Shown: positions 36,938 through 45,800 of the stretch, piece after piece
Position numbering within the stretch: the first letter of the stretch is position 1
Layout of the letters: each line of letters begins with the position of its first letter
Assembly (NCBI GenBank): GCA_963643465.1
Contig: CAVIJT010000001.1
Span: 124,001 to 188,000, forward strand
Length of the DNA: 64,000 nucleotides
Origin: CAG-411 sp963643465
GTDB lineage: Bacteria; Bacillota; Clostridia; Lachnospirales; Lachnospiraceae
Reading direction: 5' to 3'
Notes under the pieces: model-generated
Told to the model about the DNA's origin: nothing
Database searches by the model: none
The model's input: only the letters and a program-made list of their open reading frames with translations
Position numbers and translations under genes: made by a program

Positions 36938-37945
36938 CTATGCTTTACCCTTCCTCTTGTTTACTATCTTGCTATACACAACAGCAACCATTAAAGAAAT
37001 GGCAAGCACTACAAATGGTTTTACCCATTCATACCAAAGAGGAAGTTCTCCTCCAAATAGTTGCTTATCATAAATAGAAATGAAGTAAAATATAATGACA
37101 TGATCAATATACAAATATAAGGAATATTTTTTACCTATCTTCTCTAACACAGAATTTCTTCCCTTATGGCCATTGTTATGTGCAACAACAAATACCATAA
37201 TAGCGGCAATAATACTACCAATCTCAAACACATTAAAAGGAATACTGGCTGGTAATTCTATAACATAAATCAATTCACGCCAAAGCATTCCCAATACTGC
37301 GACCAAAATAGCAATTTTGCTACTCACTTTGCTAATCTTTTCTTTCTGCTGATTAAGATAAAAACCAGTAAAGAAATATGGCAAGCCATCCACCCAGAAA
37401 TTCTGCATATAATGCCAATTCTCTTGACGACAAGCAAAAAGACGTGCGATAAATGCTAATATTACAACAGGATAAATCCATTTAATAATATTATGCTTTG
37501 CCAAAAACCATAATAAAATATAAGCATAAATCAAACAAAACAAAAACCATAAATGAGAACCAGCAATCACATCTGTATCATTAAGAACTAACAATGTTGC
37601 AATTTTTTTAACACTAAATTCCTGTATGGCAGATATGAGAGTATCCCCTTTCAGCAACGTATACACAAATTTCCACACAAAATATAATATACAAGTACCA
37701 AACGTCAGTTTCGCAATATTGAATAGTTTCGTAGGTGTTTTCTTAGCAACCATCTGACTATCTTCATAATAGGAATAGTATCCTGAAATCAAAAAGAAGA
37801 TTGGTACTCCTGCACTCGCCAATGTAAACACCATTTGACCAAAAGTTCCCGGAAATATTGCATGTCCGAATACAACTAAAATACTAGCAACTCCTTTTAC
37901 TGCATTTAAGCAATGATTTTCTCTTTTCGTTTTCACTTGTCCCAT
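36938..37945 (-). CDS. Acyltransferase-3 family membrane protein
   Basis: A 335-aa protein with about ten membrane helices. The N-terminus shows NAVKGVASILVVFGHAIFPG with the family His, then PIFFLISGYYSYYEDSQMVA. It is clearly paralogous to the acyltransferase at 32032–33045, sharing the positions FPGT.G, KKTPTK, LNDTD and HLWFL. AGGTGG lies before the ATG. It sits between the GT4 gene and the CotH-type gene with gaps of 10 and 26 bp, so it belongs to the same operon. Likely O-acylation of a surface glycan. Confidence 0.85.
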   Translation of the reverse strand: MGQVKTKRENHCLNAVKGVASILVVFGHAIFPGTFGQMVFTLASAGVPIFFLISGYYSYYEDSQMVAKKTPTKLFNIAKLTFGTCILYFVWKFVYTLLKGDTLISAIQEFSVKKIATLLVLNDTDVIAGSHLWFLFCLIYAYILLWFLAKHNIIKWIYPVVILAFIARLFACRQENWHYMQNFWVDGLPYFFTGFYLNQQKEKISKVSSKIAILVAVLGMLWRELIYVIELPASIPFNVFEIGSIIAAIMVFVVAHNNGHKGRNSVLEKIGKKYSLYLYIDHVIIFYFISIYDKQLFGGELPLWYEWVKPFVVLAISLMVAVVYSKIVNKRKGKA

Positions 37946-37955
37946 TCTATTCCAC

Positions 37956-39065
37956 CTATCTCTTCACCATATCTAAATATAACTGCTGCAACTTCTGTGC
38001 CTCCGTATGAATGCTATATCCTGCATTTACAATCTCGCTAGTCATGTCTTTTCTCTCAAAGTTCTTTACATGTTTTAAAATCTCATCCGCCCACTTTTCC
38101 GGAGTTGTAGTAAGAGAAATAAATTCTGTTACATCTGTAATTCGCACTTCTTCTGTTACCGTATCCGAAAAAATACACGGTACACCAGAAGCCTGCGCTT
38201 CCACGCCTACAACCGGAAGTCCTTCATACAAAGATGGCAGTAAGAATACATCCATCATCTGATACATTTCATTTACATTTGGAATGGAACCGGTAAATAT
38301 AACTGCTTGGGTAAGGCCCTTTTGTGAAATCTTCTCACGAATTTTTTCCTCAAGTTCTCCTTCTCCAATAAGTAACAACACTGAATTCGGATTTTTCTTA
38401 TATACCTGCTCAAAAATATCGATTAAATATGTATGATTCTTCTGATACATAAAGCGACCCACATGTCCCACTACAAACTTATCTCCCACTTGATATTGCT
38501 TACGCAATCTTTGGCGTATCTCAGGTTGGAATATAAATCGTTCTTCTTCAATAGCATTTCGAATCAAAGTGTATTTCTTATTCTTTGCAATATCCTTTCC
38601 AAAATAGAATTCTACAGCCAATTCTCCACAGCCCCAAAAATCTGTGGCTGCATCCTTCAAATGCGCACGACAATATTGTTTAATGGGCCATTTCAAATCT
38701 AAATTAATCTTTGAATTATGGCTATGGGCAATTCGATAAGGAATCTCATTTCTTTGTGCTTCACGAAGTGCATAGTAAGCTAAAGCTCCATTGTGCGCAT
38801 GGACAATTTTTATCTCAGGATGCTCGTCAAATAACTGTTTCATAAATGCACGATATTTAAAAAGTTTTGCCGGATGAAATCCCGGAGATACAAAAATCCT
38901 ACCTCCCATCTCTCTTACTTCATCCTCATACGCACCTGGTTTTGGCTTATTTGCCAAAAAATCAAACTGAATCTGTTCACGATCTATATGGCGATAATAG
39001 TTCATTAGCATAGTCTCAAGCCCTGCACGGTCCATGTTACTCACAGAGTGTAATACTCGAATCAT
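37956..39065 (-). CDS. GT4-type glycosyltransferase (exopolysaccharide type)
   Basis: Cytoplasmic GT-B fold enzyme of 369 aa. It starts MIRVLHSVSNMDRAGLETML, a common opening for EPS-type GT4 enzymes. It has FVVGHVGRFMYQKNHTYLID before the donor domain, and the conserved E...E pattern in LLPSLYEGLPVVGVEAQASG. It transfers a sugar from a nucleotide donor to a lipid-linked or glycan acceptor. AGGAGG precedes the ATG. It lies 18 bp from the PTPS-related gene. The sugar is not predictable. Confidence 0.88.
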   Translation of the reverse strand: MIRVLHSVSNMDRAGLETMLMNYYRHIDREQIQFDFLANKPKPGAYEDEVREMGGRIFVSPGFHPAKLFKYRAFMKQLFDEHPEIKIVHAHNGALAYYALREAQRNEIPYRIAHSHNSKINLDLKWPIKQYCRAHLKDAATDFWGCGELAVEFYFGKDIAKNKKYTLIRNAIEEERFIFQPEIRQRLRKQYQVGDKFVVGHVGRFMYQKNHTYLIDIFEQVYKKNPNSVLLLIGEGELEEKIREKISQKGLTQAVIFTGSIPNVNEMYQMMDVFLLPSLYEGLPVVGVEAQASGVPCIFSDTVTEEVRITDVTEFISLTTTPEKWADEILKHVKNFERKDMTSEIVNAGYSIHTEAQKLQQLYLDMVKR

Positions 39066-39083
39066 CCACTATTCCTCCTATAC

Positions 39084-41009
39084 CTATACGTTTTCTTTTT
39101 TTCTTGTTATTCTAAAACAAATACTAGCAAACACAACACTTAAAATCGTCACTAACACAGCTATTTTCCAAATAACTGGCTCCTGATATTCTACTATGAT
39201 TGTTCCATTATACTTTTCTGGTACACTAACAGTAACGCAATTATTTTCTCCACAAGAAATATGGAATTCTTCTCCTGTATCTTTATCATAAGCCGCATAA
39301 TTATCATAATAAAAGACAGGAAGTGTTATATTACATTCCTTTATTGTCTCACAATATACACTTCTTAGCCCTTTATCCAAGGTATAATTTGTAAGCTGTG
39401 TTGTTGCTTCACTTGCATATGGTTCTGTTGTTGTTTTTATTACTTGGGTATCTGTCCCCGCCCAAACATATTCGGCAAAACCACAGTTATCACTTCCTAC
39501 ATCTTGATAATTATATACATACATTGCTTCACCTGCATCATAAGTTCCCTTAAAGAAATAGCTGGCTGTCAAAGTTGCTATTAACACAACTGCTCCCCCA
39601 AAAAGTCTTGCACCTTTGTTCCATCCCTTGTCTAACAAAATTTTTAATACACAAAGGATCAGCACGACTAACAACATGGTGGCAATCCCAAAATATCTCC
39701 AAGGATACTGTATTTGACACAACAGCTTCTGTACGCTATCCCCCAATCTATGCAAACTCCCCCAAGGAAATATTGTACTGGACATAACTAATGCCAATAT
39801 GGCATAAAAAAATATTTTCTTTCCGTATTGATAGGCTTTCATTTCTTTTAATTTCCATTTTTTTCGATTCATAAAGAATATGATGAAACCTAAAAGACCT
39901 AACAAACATACGCCGCCAACTGCCATTGGCATTTCATCTATAGGCCCAGTCTTTCCAGGCTTTGTAGAATATTCTACAAATATATTAAATATTTGCAATG
40001 GATATAACGAAAAAGTACCTACGGCAGTTAATTCACGAGTTTTTACATCAATATCCATACCATAAGACATTAAAAACGGTACTAAAAAAAACGCATTTAA
40101 CCCTAAAAACCATAAAATAACCTTTCCTGCCGCTATCAAATGCTCCTTATGTAAAAATCTTCTAATATTAAATACTAAAAATATCAGACCAAACTCTGCT
40201 ACCATCTCACAACTTAAAATATGACTTTCCACCAATCCGGTAAGTCCAATTACCAACGGAAAATACTCTCTAATCCCAATCTTTTCTTTGGTATTCATAA
40301 AATTCCAAATACCTAATAGAACTAATGGAAGAAATATCATAGCTGTATACTCTCCCACCGCAGCTCTTACAAACACATTGATTAATCGATAAATAGAAAT
40401 CGTGTATAAAAAGCATCCTACAAAAGCAATTTTCTCATTTGCAAAAATTTTCTTAAAACAAAGAAAAGAAGTCAAAACAGTAAAAAAAGTAACAGATATG
40501 ACATACAAATTATATCCCATGTACACTGGTGTTCCCAAAGCAATCAATGCCGCTGGAATATATATAAATAAATCTGCATAAAACAAAGATGTTGCATATC
40601 CATAGTTATTCATAGTTGTGCTTTGCATTCGTACAGGAAACTGATGATTCTTAAGTTCCTCCGCAACTGCACACAAACGAGTCAAATGAAATTCTATATC
40701 ATGCCCATATAACACAAAATCTGCCATAGCAGGAAGAGATGCCAACAGTGTCAGACAAACCAAAGCAAAACTTAGTAATCGCTTTTTACTGTCAATTGTC
40801 TCGTCCATCCAATAAGCAATCATTGCAACCAAACACCATATACCTATGATTGTAAGCACCACTTTCATAGATACTTTTCCTGTTGCTACTCCTAAAATGC
40901 TAATCAGTATAATAGCAACTGCACTAAACAACAAGGCAAACCTTATTTTAGCATTTTCTCTGTTTTTAAACGCTTCTAACATGCTTTTATATTTCCTTTC
41001 TTTTCCCAT
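39084..41009 (-). CDS. Large membrane protein, PTPS-related/GT-C-like
   Basis: A 641-aa protein with about 12–13 hydrophobic segments. The loop LYGHDIEFHLTRLCAVAEEL, followed by FPVRMQSTTMNNYGYATSLF, matches the membrane family labelled 6-pyruvoyl-tetrahydropterin-synthase-related (PF10131). Despite its name that family resembles GT-C glycosyltransferases. The last part (about residues 500–615) is an exported beta-rich domain before a final helix. An alternative start at Met10, with AAAGGA upstream, is possible because the first ATG has no clear ribosome site. The context favours a role in building or decorating a surface polymer. Confidence 0.65.
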   Translation of the reverse strand: MGKERKYKSMLEAFKNRENAKIRFALLFSAVAIILISILGVATGKVSMKVVLTIIGIWCLVAMIAYWMDETIDSKKRLLSFALVCLTLLASLPAMADFVLYGHDIEFHLTRLCAVAEELKNHQFPVRMQSTTMNNYGYATSLFYADLFIYIPAALIALGTPVYMGYNLYVISVTFFTVLTSFLCFKKIFANEKIAFVGCFLYTISIYRLINVFVRAAVGEYTAMIFLPLVLLGIWNFMNTKEKIGIREYFPLVIGLTGLVESHILSCEMVAEFGLIFLVFNIRRFLHKEHLIAAGKVILWFLGLNAFFLVPFLMSYGMDIDVKTRELTAVGTFSLYPLQIFNIFVEYSTKPGKTGPIDEMPMAVGGVCLLGLLGFIIFFMNRKKWKLKEMKAYQYGKKIFFYAILALVMSSTIFPWGSLHRLGDSVQKLLCQIQYPWRYFGIATMLLVVLILCVLKILLDKGWNKGARLFGGAVVLIATLTASYFFKGTYDAGEAMYVYNYQDVGSDNCGFAEYVWAGTDTQVIKTTTEPYASEATTQLTNYTLDKGLRSVYCETIKECNITLPVFYYDNYAAYDKDTGEEFHISCGENNCVTVSVPEKYNGTIIVEYQEPVIWKIAVLVTILSVVFASICFRITRKKENV

Positions 41010-41012
41010 TTA

Positions 41013-42707
41013 CTATTCTACGCTAAATTGATACACTTTATAGACAATTCCCTGACTACTTTCAATTTCATCTACCACTTCCATAGTTACTTGATCTCTC
41101 AATTTCGTGATAAAGCTTATATCTTTATCCATACTAGCAATCACATACACATGATCATTTTCAAATATAGCATCTTGAACATTGGTAATCCCTTTATCTT
41201 GCAACTTTTCCCAAAACAATGGACTGTAACCCATCCAGTCACCTAACATAGCAAAATTAACATAAGTATTATCATTAAAAAACTGATAGTGATATCCACC
41301 TTCATAATCAGACATGGAATACAAATCCACAAAATAAAAGTTTTCACTATTAGAATTACAATACGTTTCTATATCATAATAAGCAGTTCTTTCATAAGAA
41401 TCCACATTAATGTTTCTTTGCTTTGCAAATGATACACAAGAAGTTCCTGCTAAAATTACACAACAACCTATAATCACCGCTTTGGGAATAGCATTCCACT
41501 TTATCTCATTTTTCTTCTCCTGCCAAAAATAATACACACAAAGAAGTGCCATTATACTGAATAGAAACATCATACTACGGGATACTCTAGTCATAATTCT
41601 TCCACGGAAACCAAGATACAGCCAAAGAATTATTTGTAACCCAATAAATCCTATAGCTAATCGCATTCTAATCCAATCCTTATAGCTCCACAATAAGATT
41701 AATACCGCAATCCAAACCAAAGCAGTCACTAAAGTAATTAATTTATTGCCAAGAAGCACATCAAATATAATCTTATGCACACTTCCCTTTAATCTTTCAG
41801 TAACAGAACGAGTCTCGGTATGTGCTTTTACTAACTCTTGTATCTGCTCCTGCAATTCTGGAACCAAAGTTACATCATAAGACGCAATAATATCCCGATC
41901 TGTCTCATTCATACCAAGCGACTCATATACTTCTTGGTATCTATCATAATCTAACAAATCGTCCTGATAATAGTCATACAATAAAATACGGCTACTATTA
42001 TAATCAAATAAACGCTGCCAATCCTCTGATCCATACATGTAATGGTCAAATCCAATCACAGCTAATAAACCAGCACCTATTCCTAATGCAAAACATATTG
42101 GTCCCAATTTCTTTTTCGCCATAAGAAAATCATACAGCCAAATCACTCCAGCAAAAGGAACTACCATATAAAAAGTCTCATATCGAATGTTATAGCAAAT
42201 AACCATCAGCAAAATACAAAAAATATAATCTTTTGGCTTATGATCGGAAATGGCATACCATACAATGGCTGTTAATCCCAAAAAGGCTGCCGAAGTAGTA
42301 TATGTAATACTTACAATTTCGGTAATCCACATGGTAATAAACAACCCATACACTATGACAGTCAAAAGCACTCTAGCTTTCTTATCTTCCACCTTTGTTA
42401 ATAGCTTATACATAAGTAAAGTCAAACAAACTAATTGCATGCCAATCATAATTGTTCCATACCAATCCACACCACTACAAATCTTATAAAAGAACGAATA
42501 CAGATAAGAAATCGGAAAACGAATATGTATCATATAATCAGAAGGTTCTCCCAAATACTGCCCCGATGCAAACTGCATCAAATACTTATCATCACAAACC
42601 TGATACATAAAAGGAATAAAAAGGCAACTGACAAACAACACGATTGCCGTTGCTCCTATCGTCAACATGGCTGCTGATATTTTACTATGCTTTTTACTTT
42701 CTTTCAT
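41013..42707 (-). CDS. Polytopic membrane protein of unknown family (possible GT-C)
   Basis: A 564-aa protein with about ten membrane segments. The first loop contains MYQVCDDKYLMQFASGQYLG, an acidic pair where GT-C enzymes keep catalytic or metal-binding residues. A loop rich in Tyr and Asp (LLYDYYQDDLLDYDRYQEVY) comes after the middle helices, and a soluble C-terminal part (about 450–564) follows. I do not recognise a named family. It is the first gene after a strong promoter at 42753–42781 and leads the run of glycan genes down to 30917, so a role in surface glycan synthesis is inferred. Confidence 0.6.
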   Translation of the reverse strand: MKESKKHSKISAAMLTIGATAIVLFVSCLFIPFMYQVCDDKYLMQFASGQYLGEPSDYMIHIRFPISYLYSFFYKICSGVDWYGTIMIGMQLVCLTLLMYKLLTKVEDKKARVLLTVIVYGLFITMWITEIVSITYTTSAAFLGLTAIVWYAISDHKPKDYIFCILLMVICYNIRYETFYMVVPFAGVIWLYDFLMAKKKLGPICFALGIGAGLLAVIGFDHYMYGSEDWQRLFDYNSSRILLYDYYQDDLLDYDRYQEVYESLGMNETDRDIIASYDVTLVPELQEQIQELVKAHTETRSVTERLKGSVHKIIFDVLLGNKLITLVTALVWIAVLILLWSYKDWIRMRLAIGFIGLQIILWLYLGFRGRIMTRVSRSMMFLFSIMALLCVYYFWQEKKNEIKWNAIPKAVIIGCCVILAGTSCVSFAKQRNINVDSYERTAYYDIETYCNSNSENFYFVDLYSMSDYEGGYHYQFFNDNTYVNFAMLGDWMGYSPLFWEKLQDKGITNVQDAIFENDHVYVIASMDKDISFITKLRDQVTMEVVDEIESSQGIVYKVYQFSVE

Positions 42708-42752
42708 ACTTACGCTCCAATCCCGTCTGTTGACGTATTTAGTCTTACTTTA

Positions 42753-42781
42753 ATTATACCATTCTTTTCCTTCTTCCACAA
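42753..42781 (-). promoter_or_regulatory. Sigma-A promoter of the 42.7–30.9 kb glycan unit
   Basis: On the minus strand TTGTGG (42776–42781) and TATAAT (42753–42758) are 17 bases apart, and TGG directly before the -10 makes it an extended -10 promoter. It lies about 45 bases before the ATG at 42707 and just after the terminator of the beta-helix gene. Confidence 0.7.
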
Positions 42782-42813
42782 GATTCCCCAATTGTTTACA
42801 TTTTACATCTATC

Positions 42814-42849
42814 CAAAAAAAGGAAGGTTTCGATTTGAAACCCTCCCTT
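42814..42849 (-). terminator. Terminator after the 1760-aa beta-helix gene
   Basis: On the minus strand AAGGGAGGGTTTC and GAAACCTTCCTT pair around a short loop with one bulge, and seven T residues follow (plus-strand A run 42814–42821). It begins 7 bp after the stop codon at 42856. It closes the riboswitch-led operon. Confidence 0.8.
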
Positions 42850-42855
42850 ATATAC

Positions 42856-45800
42856 TTAATTTGCCTCAACTTGCATTGTATTTTTAAATCCCGTTTTTGA
42901 TGATAATAACTTTTTATATGTTTTTTCACAAGATTTTGGAATATAAAATACGACTTCTTTATTCGCATTCTTCCAAGCATTCTTACCTATGGTCTTTATC
43001 TTTTTACTTTGGATCGTAACCTTAGTCAGTTTTTCATTTCCAACAAAAGCAGAGGCTCCAATAGATGTAACATTAGTACCTATTTTTACAGTTTTTAGTT
43101 TTTTACAGTTTTTAAATGCCTTTGCGCCAATTGCTGTAATCTTGCATTTTTTTCCACCAATAGAAACTGTATTTTTTATAGTAATTGCTGTTTTCTTTTT
43201 ATTTGTTACTCCCACCACGCTAACTTTTCCTTGAGCTGTTACTTTATATTTCAAACCAGCAACGGTATATGTACTTCCTTTCTTCAAAAGAATAGTATAT
43301 TTTAACTCTAACGTTCCTTGATAGTTTCCTTTTCCTGTAACAGATACGATGTATTTCCCAACATTTGTAAAACCACCCAAATTGTATGTTAAATAATCTT
43401 CTTCTGACATAGACGATTTTACTACCAAATTCGGTATCTGCTTTTTCCCCGTCCATTCACCACTTGTCTTTTGTAGTGTTACATCTCCCCCTTGCAGTGT
43501 CTTTGCCTCTATTCTTGCTATTACACTAGCGTAATATGTCTTACCGCCTCGTGTCAACGCAATATAAACCACCTTACTATCTGATACGTTTTTCAACTTT
43601 GGCACACTTGTAGACCAATTCTTCCCATCCTCACTATATGTTATCACATCCGTATCTAATACTCCTACCATAGTGACAGCTTCATGTTCTGCCCCATCAT
43701 ACACACCATTATAACCTCTTACTCTAACCTCTGCAGTTACGCTTACATTTCCAGTGGTAATGTTAGAACCATTGGCCACTGCTAAAATCTTATCACTTTG
43801 TTCACCCTCATATTTTACTCCATTAAAATTATAATATGCGGCTACTTTATATTGATAAATTACCCCAATTTCCACCTCTGTATCTGTATAGGAATTGGTT
43901 TGGATTGTATCTCGTAACTTCCATTGGTTTTCTGATTCACTCCAGCGATATACACAGTAGCCACTAACACCTTCTGAACAATCCCATAAAAGCTGAACAT
44001 GCTCCGAATTTGATGCTGTCTGCAAATTGTTTATTTTTCCCGGAGTTACTACTACTGTGGCACTGGATTTTAAATTACTTCCATCTGTAGTTTCCATAAG
44101 AATCGTAGTGGCACCTACACACACACCTTTTACAATGGCATAATCCTTATTCCCTGCTTTCTTTACATCCTTATTTCTTGTTACTGTAGCAATATTTTCA
44201 CTCATAGAACTCCACGCCAATGCAATACGTGATACATCTTCTGGTCCTATTTTTGCAGATATACTCTGTTCACTCCCCACTTCTACAGTATATAAACTCT
44301 TTTCTGGCACTACACTCTCTGCAAATACCCCTATTGGCATATTTACTGTCATATTACCATTTCCATAACCATTAAAATAGTATGTTCCATCTGTATAACA
44401 TGGACAAATTGTATAATTATAGCTGGTATCACTTAATGGAGTCTCATCTGTATAACTATAACTACTTGAGCCATCTGCCGGAATATATTTAAGATCTTTA
44501 TAAATAGCGGTACCATTTGTTCTTCGAATCATATATCCAGTCATAGAACCCTCTGCTAACAGTTCCTTTTCATTTTCTAACGCCTGGAATGTAATTTTTA
44601 CGTTTCCATCCTGTTCCACTGCTTGCGCTGATCCATATGGCAATGCCTTATCTGTTACAACTCCCACTGGAATAGTAAGTGATAATCCCCAATCATCTTT
44701 TACTACCACTTCAATATCTGTAATTCCGTATTGCACACCTTTTACTGTAAATACCTTTTTTCCACTATCTGAAGTAACAGAGGTAACAGATGCTACTTTT
44801 TCATCCTTACTCTTAATAGAAATATCTACTTTTCCATTGTTCGCTGTAGTTGGCTTAAAATAAATAATGCCTGTGGTAGTTGCACCTTTTTGTACGCTCA
44901 GTATAGACTGGTCACTATTCATACTTGTAACAGGCATATACGACAAAGTTTTTGTTGACACAACCACATCTGGAGAGTTGATATATTCTTTTGCTTTCGA
45001 ACTCCACCAATATACAAAACCATTGACTTTATATTTATAACTGGTATTTGCAGTTAATCCAGATACTCTATATGTCATAGTGTCATTGGATTGATCTGGG
45101 TCTAACTCTGCAACTTGGTCCCATGTAGAGGTACTATTGTTCCATTGGTATACGAAATACCCCATAGCTTTTGGATGGGTTGTCCATGTCAATTCCAAAG
45201 TTGTATCCGTCACTTTCTCTACTGATAACTTTTCTATCTTTGGTAATTGTACACTTACCGCACACTCCCCTCGACATTTCCCATCAGTAGAATATGCGTA
45301 AATCCAAGCCTTTCCTTGACCAACTACAGTCATTTTTCCCTTTTGATCTACAGTAGCTACCTCTTCATCAGAGCTTACCCATTTACCAATGCTACAGTTT
45401 GTGGCTCCCTCTGGATAATATTCAGAAACCTCTAACTGTTCTGTTGCTCCAATGTCTGTATATTCATACTCTAAATGATAGGGTTTCAAACTAATTTTCT
45501 TTACACTAAGGGCATTTACCTTAACCTTGATTGTTGCAGAAACGTTTCCTCCATCTAAAGTAGTAGCTGTTACAATTGCTTCTCCTGCCCCAATACCAGT
45601 AATAGTACCATCTGCCGATACGGTAGCTACTTTTTCATTGGAAGAAACCCATTCTAAATCTTGGGAAGCACCTTCTGGTAATACTTTGTAATCTGTATAA
45701 TATTTAAGCTCTGGCTCTAACTCTATAATGTCTTTCTCCGTTACTATCTTTGTTGCCTGCTTTTTCTGGAAATGAATCGTACATACGCCAAATACTCCAC

